DNA of 64,000 nt from Chitinophagaceae bacterium (GTDB taxonomy: Bacteria > Bacteroidota > Bacteroidia > Chitinophagales > Chitinophagaceae): contig JACMLY010000067.1 of assembly GCA_014379345.1 (NCBI GenBank), forward strand, positions 1 to 64,000, written 5' to 3'. The translations under genes were made by a program, and so were the position numbers. Shown here one piece after another: positions 1-8,551 of this stretch. A model generated the notes under the pieces. It was not told the origin of the DNA. It was given only the letters and a program-made list of their open reading frames with translations, and ran no database searches. Position 1 is the first letter of the stretch; each line of letters starts with the position of its first letter.

Positions 1-2
1 AA

Positions 3-182
3 CCAGGAACTGCCCAGTACGCTTGTGTTAAGCCCGGCATTTTTAAGGCGATCAGCGTATTGCTCATGCGGAGATTTTTTACCGAATATGCCCGGACCAG
101 AGGTTTTGCAGGAGTAGAAAAAAACAACCGAAAGGAAAAGGAAGAGTTTGAATCGCTTCGGGAAAAGATCTGGCATAAGTGA
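3..182 (+). CDS. C-terminal part of an unidentified protein (truncated by the window edge)
   Basis: An open frame runs from the window edge to a TGA at 180-182, giving 59 residues. It ends in a highly charged helix-like tail rich in Lys, Glu and Arg (for example RKEKEEFESLREKIWHK), preceded by a short hydrophobic stretch (AISVLLMRRFF). I do not recognise the family, and the start lies outside the window. The composition and the clean stop favour a real gene end over chance, but no function can be offered. Confidence 0.45.
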   Translation, partial: PGTAQYACVKPGIFKAISVLLMRRFFTEYARTRGFAGVEKNNRKEKEEFESLREKIWHK

Positions 183-314
183 TGGTTTCTAAAAGAATTG
201 TTTCAAATTCCAAGCCATGGCAGGAGAAATATTGAATATTAACCAAAAGGATCAAAAGCCCGGCATAACTTTTATATTCTTTATTCTGATAGTTTCACAG
301 TCTAATAACTTTTT

Positions 315-560
315 ATGAAAAATAAGTCAGATAAAACCCGGCAGGATGAGTCAACCGATAATGAGAAGTCGCCACAAGCGTATCAACATTTGAAAGACAA
401 AGACAAAAACACCATGGGCAACGATGTTTCTTCAGAAATTAAGATAGCCAATGCCGGGGGAGAGCTCGAAGGGGGGGATAATAAGCAATGGCATATGGAC
501 CAGGGAAATTTTGATGAGCAGGAGAAAAAGGATTTTGAGAATTGTGATGAGAAAAAATAA
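315..560 (+). CDS. Small hydrophilic hypothetical protein
   Basis: This 81-residue protein is almost entirely charged and polar (Lys, Asp, Glu, Asn, Gln), with no signal peptide, membrane segment or cysteine-based motif. It has a single central cysteine-free body and one Cys near the end (ENCDEKK). Such composition is typical of small intrinsically disordered proteins. It stands alone, 132 bp after the truncated first gene and facing a minus-strand gene. No family is recognised. Reality as a gene is plausible but unproven. Confidence 0.45.
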   Translation: MKNKSDKTRQDESTDNEKSPQAYQHLKDKDKNTMGNDVSSEIKIANAGGELEGGDNKQWHMDQGNFDEQEKKDFENCDEKK

Positions 561-809
561 TGAAGAAACAGTTGAGTCTTATTTTGGATAGCATATTTTC
601 AGTGTATATATGACATTTTCATTTTATGATTTCTCCAGACACCATTGTTTAAAGTCGCTGAACATCCCCAATCAAAATTTTTACTAATTTATCCTCAGGA
701 GTAATAGCCTTCTTCGATTTTTTGTCTCGTTTGGACCGGTATGCATTAATAGTATATAAATCGAATCACTAATTGCAAATATGATTTGGTTTTATTGGAA
801 TTTTCGCTG

Positions 810-1313
810 CTATTGCACTTTTTTAAGTCTCTGCTGAAATCGTATCTCCCATTTTTTCTCATCATAGCTTTTTTCACTGATCCGGACGACCGTTCCGTCT
901 GGCTGCGGGATGAAACCCTGTCTTGATAGATAAGTGTCCCCTTTGATGTTGAACTCTTTATAGATATACCAATGCCCATTTGCTTTTTTGGAATCCCAAA
1001 TCTGAAAAAGGGCATTTCCGCTAATCCAGACAAAACCCCATTTATTATTTGTTTTGTCCCATGAACGGAGTGCGATTGAATTCATTCCTTTCCCGGATTG
1101 CCATTCCTCAATAAAACAGGAAGGATGCACGCTACGCCTAATTTTAAAATAGGAATTGCTGTCGAGAGTATTATCCGTTTTGATCACAAACCAAGTTCCT
1201 TCCCAAAAATCGAAATATTTTGCATCCCCTTCCGGAACAAAAGCGGTTGTGTCTTGCGCCGATACAAAAAAAGTAATACATAAAAATAATAGAAGCACCG
1301 AGGCAATTTTCAT
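810..1313 (-). CDS. Secreted hypothetical protein, DUF1579-like
   Basis: The 167-residue product begins with a clear signal peptide (about residues 1-19, ending FVSAQ), so it is exported to the periplasm or beyond. The mature part has the aromatic pattern of small beta-barrel proteins of the DUF1579 type: FDFWEGTW near residue 35, then FIEEWQS, LRSWD and KWGFVWISG. That family has no firm biochemical role. The assignment is by pattern only. The gene is monocistronic in view, with 249 bp of empty sequence beyond its stop. Confidence 0.7.
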   Translation of the reverse strand: MKIASVLLLFLCITFFVSAQDTTAFVPEGDAKYFDFWEGTWFVIKTDNTLDSNSYFKIRRSVHPSCFIEEWQSGKGMNSIALRSWDKTNNKWGFVWISGNALFQIWDSKKANGHWYIYKEFNIKGDTYLSRQGFIPQPDGTVVRISEKSYDEKKWEIRFQQRLKKVQ

Positions 1314-2054
1314 AACTAGTTTTTCTAAATGTAAGTTTCGTTTTGTAATGTGTGAGGGTAAGTTGATGTAAATATTTAATCATGATAATCTAACACCACG
1401 TTGGCAAACATATAAGAAATGGGGATAGCCCAGCGGAACAAACTGAACCACCAGATTTGTAATCATATTTGTATAAGACTGTCGCTACCCTATCATTGTT
1501 AAGCGGCCAATGGATCTAAACCATTTCCCCGAATCTTCATCAAGTTCAAAATGCAGCTCACATTTACAATTTTGTGATTCGATGTCCAATGCTTCTTCGC
1601 CAGGTAGTATGAAGTGGATCATTTGTAGATTCATTACGGTCCCCTGAGAAGTGTGGCTGTGAAATGAGTTTCACGGCAAAAACGATTTGGGTGACGATGA
1701 TATCGGAATTGATTCAGAAGAGCTCACTTTTGAAGGGGGCTATTGGGCAATTCAAGCAAATGCTTCCAGGAAAGTTCCATCACCGATAAACGTGCGGTTC
1801 ATGGCTTTCTTTCAACATGAAGCCGGGAATTTTAAAATGAGGAACTTAAAAACAAGTAAGCTTCTCTCACATACTTTGTTAGGGAATTTAAAACCGCCTC
1901 AATATTCTTGAGCAACCCGAAGTTTGAAATTCGTACTGTTTCAACAAGGATAGCGATGTATATACAATTGGTGGATATTAATACGGCATATTACATTAAT
2001 TACAAAATACGCCACATTTTGTGATAGTTACATTTATTGCCATTTGTTGTACCA
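1314..2054. other. Gene-poor stretch with one small candidate gene
   Basis: No convincing long gene lies here. A 74-codon frame on the plus strand (1687-1911) has no recognisable family and no supporting ribosome binding site, and I do not call it. A 49-codon minus-strand frame (1485-1634) looks more protein-like and is listed separately. The rest shows no clear structure. Confidence 0.4.
1485..1634 (-). CDS. Possible small hypothetical protein (49 residues)
   Basis: A minus-strand frame starts at ATG 1634-1632 behind a purine-rich AGGGG about 7 nt upstream, and stops at TAG 1487-1485. The product includes FILPGEEALDIESQ and two cysteines spaced C-K-C, then an acidic stretch (ELDEDSGKW) and a basic end. 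Its composition is more natural than that of chance frames nearby. It could equally be the remnant of a larger gene, since the flanking 400 bp on the same strand show no continuation. No family is recognised. Confidence 0.35.
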   Translation of the reverse strand: MNLQMIHFILPGEEALDIESQNCKCELHFELDEDSGKWFRSIGRLTMIG

Positions 2055-2091
2055 AAGAAAAAGGCTTTCAGAGTTTATATCTGAAAGCCTT
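2055..2091 (-). terminator. Intrinsic terminator of tRNA-Phe
   Basis: A perfect 12-bp inverted repeat (AAGGCTTTCAGA at 2061-2072 and its complement at 2080-2091, 7-nt loop) is followed on the minus strand by TTTCTT. It lies 11 bp beyond the tRNA 3' end, as expected for its terminator. Confidence 0.85.
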
Positions 2092-2101
2092 ATCTGACTC
2101 G

Positions 2102-2174
2102 TGGTGTGGGGCGGGATCGAACCGCCGACACAAGGATTTTCAGTCCTTTGCTCTACCGACTGAGCTACCGCACC
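2102..2174 (-). tRNA. tRNA-Phe (anticodon GAA)
   Basis: The minus strand folds as a standard 73-nt cloverleaf: acceptor GGTGCGG, D arm GCTC...GAGC, anticodon arm with loop CTGAAAA (anticodon GAA), T arm GGCGG-TTCGATC-CCGCC, discriminator A. No 3' CCA is encoded, so it must be added after transcription. The acceptor stem has one apparent C5-A68 mismatch; the other six pairs are Watson-Crick. It has its own -7 promoter element 24 bp upstream and a strong terminator just downstream, so it is a single-gene unit. Confidence 0.95.
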
Positions 2175-2198
2175 ATCCTGATTTGATATTGAAGATTT

Positions 2199-2206
2199 CA
2201 AATTTA
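2199..2206 (-). promoter_or_regulatory. -7 element for tRNA-Phe
   Basis: Minus-strand TAAATTTG fits the Bacteroidota -7 consensus TAnnTTTG and lies 24 bp before the tRNA 5' end. No good -33 TTTG is seen at the usual distance. Confidence 0.55.
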
Positions 2207-2302
2207 TATTGATGCCTTCAGTATTATCGGGCAGCAAAAATAGGAGAATCCTGTTAGAAATCCGAAATCCAAAGCATGAAATCCGAAAAAGTTTAATTCA
2301 CG

Positions 2303-4591
2303 CTAATTGCCATAAACACTAAGGAACTTAATACGCATGATTTTAAGCTGCTCCCAGGTAAAGTTGGCCTCGGCCATTTCTTCCTGTGCTATTTGTAGGG
2401 AGGAGGTCTCACAACTCTTAAAATATTCAAGAATATCCTGCTGTTCATACTCATCGAGCATTTCATCGATGGCATAATCCAGGTTAAGTCTTGTTCCACT
2501 TGCTGCAATCGTTTCCATATCCTCGAGCAAGGCATCGATGCGCATATCTTTATTCTTCGCTATCGTTTCCAACGGGATCTTTTTATCTACCTGCTGAATG
2601 ATGTATACTTTATTCACACTCTTATTGACCACGCTCTTCATTACAAAGTCATCAGGCTTCTCTATATTGTTCTCCTCAACATGTTTTGCTATCAGTTCAA
2701 TAAAGGGCTTCCCATAACGAATCGATTTTCCCTTACTTACACCCTGACATCTCTCCAACTCCTGCAAGGTGGTAGGATACATTGTTGCCATATCCTGTAA
2801 GGACGACTCCAGGAACAATACAAAGGGAGGCAACCCTTTTTTCTTCGCTTCTTTTTGACGCAATTCTTTTAACATTTCAAAAAGCGCATCATCTGTCGCT
2901 GCTCCGGTTGATCCGCTTCCTTCTTCTTCATCATCGGCATTTGCTTCTTCGTACAGATTATTCAAAACAATGGTGAATGACTTTGGTTTCTTCGCAAAAT
3001 CATTCCCTTTCTTGGTAATTTTTAAAACTCCATATTCTTCAATATCCTTGCTCAGTAAACCTTCCAGCAACATTTGACGGATAAGGGTATGCCAATGATG
3101 GTCCGGTTGTTCATTTCCGATACCGAATTCGGAAATGCCCTCATGCCTGAACATGGTAATATTGGGCGTTAAACGACCAATCAAAATATTAACCACATAT
3201 TCTGCTGCAAAACGCTCATCCAACGCCTTTATCACCTTTAAAACTTTTACAACACTTTCTTTTGCCTCATGCTGTTCTTTCGGATGAAGGCAATTATCAC
3301 ATTCGCCACAATTCGAATCAGGATATTCTTCGCCGAAATAGTTCATTAAAATCTTCCTGCGACAAACGCCGCTTTCAGAAAAAGCAACTGTTTCGCTGAT
3401 CAGTTGTGCCCCGACTTCCCGCTCGCTTAGTGGCTTGTCGCGCATCAGGTGCTCGAGTTTAGAAACATCTTTATGGGAATAATATAAAATGCATTTGCCT
3501 TCCAGGCCATCCCGACCTGCGCGTCCGGTTTCCTGGTAATAATTTTCAATGCTTTTTGGAATATTATAATGAATAACAAACCGGATATCTGGTTTATCAA
3601 TACCCATTCCAAATGCGATGGTGGCAACAATAACGTGAACATCCTCAGCCATAAAGAGATCCTGGCGCTCTGCCCGTAGTTTTCCGTCCAACCCCGCATG
3701 GTACGCAATGGCCTTTATGCCATTAGCAACAAGAATATCAGCAAGCTCTTCGGTTGTCTTTCTGTTCAATGTATATATAATCCCGCTTTTATTTTTCATC
3801 TGGGTAATAAAGCGGACTATATTCTTAATGGTCTGATCTATCTTGATCTTCGGCTGTATTTCGTAATACAGATTGGGACGATTGAACGAAGAAATAAAAA
3901 TATTCGCATCCCGCAGTCCGAGGTTCTTAATGATATCGCTCTGAACCTTTGGGGTGGCAGTAGCCGTGAGTGCAATTACAGGAATATCCGGATTTATCTG
4001 GATCATCATTTCTTTTAATCTCCTATACTCGGGCCTGAAGTCGTGGCCCCATTCCGAGATACAATGCGCTTCATCAACTGCAAAAAAAGAAATGGTCAAA
4101 TCACTAAAGAAATCAAGATTCTCCTGCTTGGTAAGCGTTTCAGGCGCTACGTACAACATTTTTGTTTTGCCTGATAAGAGATCACTTTTAACTACAGTAA
4201 TTTGCTTTTTACTGAGCGTGGAATTCAGAAAATGTGCAATCTCATCGCTGCTGCTATAGCTTCGAACCAGGTCAACCTGGTTTTTCATCAAAGCGATCAG
4301 TGGGCTCACAATAATAGCCACTCCTTCACTGATCATGGCTGGCAACTGGTAGCAAAGACTTTTTCCACCACCGGTTGGTTTGATCACAAAAGTATCTTTT
4401 CCGCTTAGTAAGCTTTTTATAATAGCTTCCTGGTTGCCTTTAAACCTATCGAATCCGAAATTTTCCAGAAGAGCTTTGTGTAAGGCGGAATCTTTGGGAG
4501 AATTGCTGACGGCAGTAATCCTGCTTTTAGGGGCTGTATCGACTTTTCTCGCAGCTTTGGCTTTGGGTGTACCTGTTTTTGATGTTGGCAT
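2303..4591 (-). CDS. recQ: ATP-dependent DNA helicase RecQ
   Basis: A 762-residue RecQ helicase, a 3'-5' DNA unwinding enzyme acting in recombination and replication-fork repair in the cytoplasm. Visible are motif I with GGGKS (about residues 74-78), the DEAH box (173-176) followed by the RecQ signature CISEWGHDFRPEY, motif VI (QETGRAGRDG), and the RecQ zinc-binding region with paired cysteines (NCGECDNC, near 415). After these come a winged-helix part, an HRDC-like segment and a C-terminal helical HTH-like extension. The first 30 residues are a basic, disordered leader. Length is typical of long Bacteroidota RecQ proteins. It stands alone on the minus strand, upstream of the tRNA. Confidence 0.96.
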   Translation of the reverse strand: MPTSKTGTPKAKAARKVDTAPKSRITAVSNSPKDSALHKALLENFGFDRFKGNQEAIIKSLLSGKDTFVIKPTGGGKSLCYQLPAMISEGVAIIVSPLIALMKNQVDLVRSYSSSDEIAHFLNSTLSKKQITVVKSDLLSGKTKMLYVAPETLTKQENLDFFSDLTISFFAVDEAHCISEWGHDFRPEYRRLKEMMIQINPDIPVIALTATATPKVQSDIIKNLGLRDANIFISSFNRPNLYYEIQPKIKIDQTIKNIVRFITQMKNKSGIIYTLNRKTTEELADILVANGIKAIAYHAGLDGKLRAERQDLFMAEDVHVIVATIAFGMGIDKPDIRFVIHYNIPKSIENYYQETGRAGRDGLEGKCILYYSHKDVSKLEHLMRDKPLSEREVGAQLISETVAFSESGVCRRKILMNYFGEEYPDSNCGECDNCLHPKEQHEAKESVVKVLKVIKALDERFAAEYVVNILIGRLTPNITMFRHEGISEFGIGNEQPDHHWHTLIRQMLLEGLLSKDIEEYGVLKITKKGNDFAKKPKSFTIVLNNLYEEANADDEEEGSGSTGAATDDALFEMLKELRQKEAKKKGLPPFVLFLESSLQDMATMYPTTLQELERCQGVSKGKSIRYGKPFIELIAKHVEENNIEKPDDFVMKSVVNKSVNKVYIIQQVDKKIPLETIAKNKDMRIDALLEDMETIAASGTRLNLDYAIDEMLDEYEQQDILEYFKSCETSSLQIAQEEMAEANFTWEQLKIMRIKFLSVYGN

Positions 4592-4970
4592 TGGTAAAAA
4601 ATTTCCTTCTTCACAGAAAGTGAGTCAGTGTTCAAGATCCCGGTTGGTGCTGGACCTCATATGTTTATATTAAGATCAACGAAGTCAATACAACAACCTG
4701 GCATGTGTTGGAATCAGTTCATCCCATTCTTATTTAACGACAAAGGCCGGATAGGAAAAAAATGAACAACCGCAAATTTACTTCATTTAGGCTTTATCTG
4801 TAATCCCTAAAACAAATTCTCTCCAAACAGAGGGTTAAATATTTACCAGACAATGCAAAAACAACCAGTTAATAATGGCCGGAATCTCTTTCAAAACAGT
4901 TTTATCAGCATTTAAACTGGTATAATGACGCATTTTTGTGCGAACATTTTCTGTAGGTTTGCGCCTTATT
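4592..4970. other. Divergent intergenic region between recQ and kdsD
   Basis: A 379-bp gap with no gene, repeat or hairpin that I can see. Its only recognisable element is the TAGGTTTG at its right end, listed separately. Confidence 0.5.
4954..4961 (+). promoter_or_regulatory. -7 element for the arabinose-5-phosphate isomerase gene
   Basis: TAGGTTTG matches TAnnTTTG and ends only 9 nt before the chosen ATG at 4971, implying a very short leader. A TTTG at 4935-4938 is a poorly spaced (15 bp) -33 candidate. The element also argues against the upstream in-frame ATG at 4938. Confidence 0.55.
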
Positions 4971-5945
4971 ATGACAGCCCTACCTGTTACGGACGTAAAA
5001 TCTATTGCTCTTCGCACAATCAAGCTTGAGGCTGAAGCTATTGCCGGCCTTCAGGACATGATAGATGATGATTTTGAAAAAGCGATTTTGTCCATTTTAA
5101 AAGGGAAAGGAAGATTGGTAATCAGCGGTATCGGAAAAAGTGCGATCATAGCCCAAAAAATAGTGGCCACGCTGAATTCGACCGGCACTCCATCGATTTT
5201 TTTACATGCTGCCGATGCGATACATGGCGATCTTGGCATTGTACAACAGGAGGATGTGGTAATGATCATCAGTAAGAGTGGAGAATCACCGGAAATAAAA
5301 GTTTTGATACCGTTGTTGAAAAACTTTGGAAATATTTTAATCGGAATGGTCGGGAATACCGCTTCTTATCTTGCTTTGCAATCCGACATCGTATTGAACA
5401 CCACGGTTTCACAGGAAGCATGCCCCAACAATCTTGCCCCCACCAGCAGCACTACCGCGCAATTGGTGATGGGTGATGCGTTGGCGATATCGCTAATGGA
5501 AATGAAGGGTTTTGGTAGCGACGATTTTGCAAAATTCCACCCGGGTGGTGTCCTGGGAAAGAAACTTTATCTCAGGGTGGCTGATCTGTATATTCAGAAC
5601 GAAAAACCATCGGTGAAAGAAAAAGCTTCACTAAAAGAGGTCATAGTTGAAATTTCAAGGAAAAGGTTGGGTGCAACCGCTGTTGTTGATACGGATGGGA
5701 GATGTGTGGGGATAATAACGGATGGTGATTTGCGTAGGATGTTAGAGCAGAATATTTCCATTGACTCGGCAATAGCCACCGATATCATGACAAAAAACCC
5801 AAAGGCCATTAATTCGGAGCAGTTGGCTGTGGATGCTTTGGATCTTTTAAGGAAAAAAGATATTACCCAATTAATTGTACAAAAAGGTGAAGAGTATCTC
5901 GGAATTTTACATTTACACGATCTGATCAGGGAAGGCCTGATTTGA
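4971..5945 (+). CDS. kdsD: D-arabinose-5-phosphate isomerase, KpsF/GutQ family
   Basis: A 324-residue KpsF/GutQ protein that interconverts D-ribulose 5-phosphate and D-arabinose 5-phosphate, the first step towards Kdo for lipopolysaccharide. An N-terminal SIS domain (about 40-175) shows ISGIGKSAIIAQK and the SKSGESPE phosphosugar-binding loop; two CBS domains fill about 200-324 (IITDGDLRRML in the first). I took the ATG at 4971 and not 4938, because the family start (MTALPV...) fits and the -7 element lies between them. The mannose-1-phosphate guanylyltransferase gene follows after 21 bp on the same strand, which suggests one cell-surface sugar operon. Confidence 0.93.
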   Translation: MTALPVTDVKSIALRTIKLEAEAIAGLQDMIDDDFEKAILSILKGKGRLVISGIGKSAIIAQKIVATLNSTGTPSIFLHAADAIHGDLGIVQQEDVVMIISKSGESPEIKVLIPLLKNFGNILIGMVGNTASYLALQSDIVLNTTVSQEACPNNLAPTSSTTAQLVMGDALAISLMEMKGFGSDDFAKFHPGGVLGKKLYLRVADLYIQNEKPSVKEKASLKEVIVEISRKRLGATAVVDTDGRCVGIITDGDLRRMLEQNISIDSAIATDIMTKNPKAINSEQLAVDALDLLRKKDITQLIVQKGEEYLGILHLHDLIREGLI

Positions 5946-5966
5946 TATATCAAATGTTTCAGGAAC

Positions 5967-7097
5967 ATGAGTACTAAGCATAAATCAGGGGCATTTTCCA
6001 CTGGAGCAAACGGTCTTTCACAACATCATTATGTTGTGATCATGGCGGGTGGCATCGGCAGCAGGTTCTGGCCAATGAGCAGAAGTAATTTTCCCAAGCA
6101 GTTTCTCGACATTCTGAATATAGGGAAGACCCTGATCCAATCAACATATGAAAGATTTGCGGGGTTTATTCCCACGGAGAATATCTATGTTGTCACTTCC
6201 AATGAGTATGTGAATATTGTGAAGAAGCAGTTGCCGCAAATACCCTTGCAAAACATTCTGGGTGAACCATCCCGGAAAAATACCGCTCCCTGTATCGCCT
6301 ATATTTCGTTTAAACTGCAGCAACTGGATCCCAACGCTTCTTTAATTGTTGCTCCTGCAGATCATATGGTAACGGATACAGTTGCGTTTAAAAAAGTTTG
6401 CTGGGAAGCATTGAGTTTTGTGAACAAACACAATGCATTTATTACATTGGGTATAAAGCCCACCTACCCAAATACAGGCTACGGTTATATTCAATACGAA
6501 CAATACCCGGTTACGGACAATGTCTATAAAGTAAAAACCTTTACGGAAAAACCGAACCTGGAACTGGCTAAAACTTTTTTATCAAGTGGCGATTTTTTAT
6601 GGAATGCCGGCATATTTGTTTGGCAGGTAAAAAACATTATTACCGCTTTTGAAAAATTCCTGCCTGAGATGTATGATGTATTTGCCACGGAGAAAGAAAA
6701 GTTCAACACTCCCGGAGAACAGTCGGCCCTGCAGGAAATATACCCTTTGTGCACCAGTATCTCGATCGATTTTGGAATCATGGAAAAGGCCCACAATGTA
6801 TATGTGATCCCCTCATCGTTTGGCTGGAGTGACCTGGGTACGTGGAATAGCGCGTACGAAAACCTCGACCGGGATCAATTTGGAAACGCCTTTGCGGGTA
6901 AAAATGTGATGGTGCTGGATGCAAAAAATTGCATGGTTCACACGCCTGATGATAAATTGGTTGTTTTGCAGGGGTTGGAAGAGTTTATAATTGTTGACAC
7001 AAACGACGTTTTGATGATCTGCAAAAAAGACAAAGAGCAGGAAATAAAAGATTTCGTAACCGAAATAAAACGTAACCGAGGTGATAAGTACCTTTAA
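5967..7097 (+). CDS. manC: Mannose-1-phosphate guanylyltransferase
   Basis: A 376-residue nucleotidyltransferase that makes GDP-mannose from mannose 1-phosphate and GTP, feeding surface polysaccharide synthesis. The pyrophosphorylase signature MAGGIGSRFWPMSRSNFPKQ lies at about residues 27-46, and the sugar-binding FTEKPN near 193; the substrate loop SFGWSDLGTW is near 287. It lacks the C-terminal cupin phosphomannose isomerase domain of bifunctional ManC proteins, so it should be a single-function enzyme. It follows kdsD by 21 bp. Its last 30 codons are duplicated just downstream (7165-7257). The first 20 residues are not part of the fold and a later start is possible. Confidence 0.92.
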   Translation: MSTKHKSGAFSTGANGLSQHHYVVIMAGGIGSRFWPMSRSNFPKQFLDILNIGKTLIQSTYERFAGFIPTENIYVVTSNEYVNIVKKQLPQIPLQNILGEPSRKNTAPCIAYISFKLQQLDPNASLIVAPADHMVTDTVAFKKVCWEALSFVNKHNAFITLGIKPTYPNTGYGYIQYEQYPVTDNVYKVKTFTEKPNLELAKTFLSSGDFLWNAGIFVWQVKNIITAFEKFLPEMYDVFATEKEKFNTPGEQSALQEIYPLCTSISIDFGIMEKAHNVYVIPSSFGWSDLGTWNSAYENLDRDQFGNAFAGKNVMVLDAKNCMVHTPDDKLVVLQGLEEFIIVDTNDVLMICKKDKEQEIKDFVTEIKRNRGDKYL

Positions 7098-7100
7098 ACT

Positions 7101-7304
7101 GATTAGCCGATTAGCCAATTAGCTGATTAGCCAATGGTAAATTTATCAGTGTTGATGCAACTGAGTGTTGATGATCTGCAAAAAAGACAAGGAGCGGGAA
7201 ATAAAAGATTTCGTAGCTGAAATAAAACGCAGGTTGGTCGATAAGTGCCTTTACACTTCGATTAGCCCAACGGCTAATTAGCTAATCGGCCAATTGGCTA
7301 ATCG
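7101..7304. repeat. Inverted pair of GATTAGCC-type word repeats
   Basis: Right after the manC stop, the words gattagcc / aattagc repeat four times (7101-7134). The same words recur in the opposite orientation at 7271-7304 (ggctaattagctaatcgg, then ccaattggctaatcg). The 93-bp duplicated end of manC lies between the two arms. This is one of many quasi-palindromic elements in the window. Confidence 0.75.
7165..7257 (+). pseudogene. Duplicated 3' fragment of the manC gene
   Basis: These 93 bp align without gaps to 7008-7100, the last 30 codons of manC, at a constant offset of 157 bp. The frame is kept (LMICKKDKEREIKDFVAEIKR) but the stop codon has become TAC, and there is no start or upstream domain. 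Differences are about 15%, including several at third positions, so the duplication is not recent or the copy came from a homologue. It is a scar without evident function. Confidence 0.8.
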
Positions 7305-7334
7305 TTCATATAGGCATCCATTAACAAAATCATC

Positions 7335-8048
7335 ATGGTTCCCCTTCAAAATATTTTATTCCTTGATATAGAAACGGTATCGCAGTATGCCTCATTTGAA
7401 GGACTGCCTGAAGAATGGAAAGAGTTATGGTCAAAAAAAGCGGAAGTGTTGCTACGGAATAAAGAAAACCAAACGGCCGAATCCGTATACGAACGTGCCG
7501 GAATTTATGCCGAGTTTGGAAAAGTGATTTGCATCAGTTGCGGTATTCTCCAGATCAATGGTAGTAACAAAAAATTATTGATGAAGTCTTTCTCCGGGGA
7601 TGATGAAAAAGAAATATTAAGTTCTTTTTGTGATATACTCAGCAAATGGTCGGCAGAGGGAAATAAATATTTATGTGCACATAACGGAAAAGAATTTGAT
7701 TTTCCTTATCTATGCCGCCGCATGGTGATCAATGATGTTTGTGTTCCTTCGGTACTGTCTATCAGCGGTAAAAAGCCATGGGAAGTGAATCATCTTGACA
7801 CAATGGAACTTTGGAAATTCGGTGATTTTAAAAGTTATACTTCCTTGAATTTACTGGCTTGCGCATTAGGCATCCCAACTCCAAAGGATGATATCGACGG
7901 AAGTATGGTAGGCAATATATATTGGAATGATCACGACATTCCGCGGATTGTACATTATTGCCAGAAAGATGTATTGACCGCCGCGCAGATCTATTTGCGG
8001 CTAAACAGGGAGCCTTTGATATTACCTGAAAACATAGAGATCAAATAG
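7335..8048 (+). CDS. Predicted 3'-5' exonuclease, PolB-exonuclease-like (DnaQ superfamily)
   Basis: A 237-residue ribonuclease H-fold exonuclease. The DEDD-type catalytic pattern is visible: FLDIETV near residue 9 (Asp11, Glu13), HNGKEFDFPYLCRRM near 117, and YCQKDVLTA near 207, the last giving a DEDDy-like arrangement. It resembles the stand-alone exonucleases related to the proofreading domain of family B DNA polymerases (Pfam DNA_pol_B_exo2). Its substrate, DNA or RNA, cannot be told from the sequence. It is followed after 33 bp by a RidA gene on the same strand. Confidence 0.85.
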   Translation: MVPLQNILFLDIETVSQYASFEGLPEEWKELWSKKAEVLLRNKENQTAESVYERAGIYAEFGKVICISCGILQINGSNKKLLMKSFSGDDEKEILSSFCDILSKWSAEGNKYLCAHNGKEFDFPYLCRRMVINDVCVPSVLSISGKKPWEVNHLDTMELWKFGDFKSYTSLNLLACALGIPTPKDDIDGSMVGNIYWNDHDIPRIVHYCQKDVLTAAQIYLRLNREPLILPENIEIK

Positions 8049-8081
8049 ACTCCGGCTCTATCATAGAGAACATCAAACAAT

Positions 8082-8474
8082 ATGCATATGCAAAGAACGA
8101 ATTATTCATCCGGCGCTAAATGGGAAGATATTGTTGGATACAGCAGGGCGGTCAAAATAGGAAATACCATAGAGGTGACCGGCACCGTAGCCGTTGACGA
8201 GCAGGGCGAAGTTGCAGGGAAAGGCAATGCTTACGAACAAACAAAATTTATAATTGAAAAAATAGAGAAGGTGTTACAAAGGGCAGGCGCATCTTTAAAA
8301 GATGTTGTCCGTACAAGAATGTTTGTAACCGATATTTCGAAATGGGAAGAATATGGACAAGCCCATGGAGAATTTTTTAAAGACATTAAGCCATGCACGT
8401 CCATGATAGAGATAAGTGCCCTCATCGATCCTGCATACCTGATAGAGATAGAGGCTACCGCTATTATTGGGTGA
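8082..8474 (+). CDS. RidA/YjgF-family enamine/imine deaminase
   Basis: A 130-residue member of the RidA family, which hydrolyses reactive enamine and imine intermediates released by PLP enzymes. Conserved features are the early GNTIEVTGTVAVD core strand, the VVRTRMFVTDISKWEEYG segment carrying the substrate-anchoring Arg, and the end (LIEIEATAI). A second ATG two codons later is an alternative start. The next gene encodes a PLP aminotransferase, which fits the known role of RidA in clearing PLP-enzyme by-products, although that pairing is inference. Confidence 0.88.
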   Translation: MHMQRTNYSSGAKWEDIVGYSRAVKIGNTIEVTGTVAVDEQGEVAGKGNAYEQTKFIIEKIEKVLQRAGASLKDVVRTRMFVTDISKWEEYGQAHGEFFKDIKPCTSMIEISALIDPAYLIEIEATAIIG

Positions 8475-8551
8475 TGCCTGATCAATTTCAGATCACATCC
8501 TCCCTTCTGAATGCAATTTGGGAAATCCGGTTATTTTTACCGTTTAACATT

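Noticed and set aside
1687-1911. 74-codon plus-strand frame
   Set aside because: No ribosome binding site or recognisable family. The opening LTFEGGYWAIQ looks natural, but the rest does not, so it may be a gene remnant at most.
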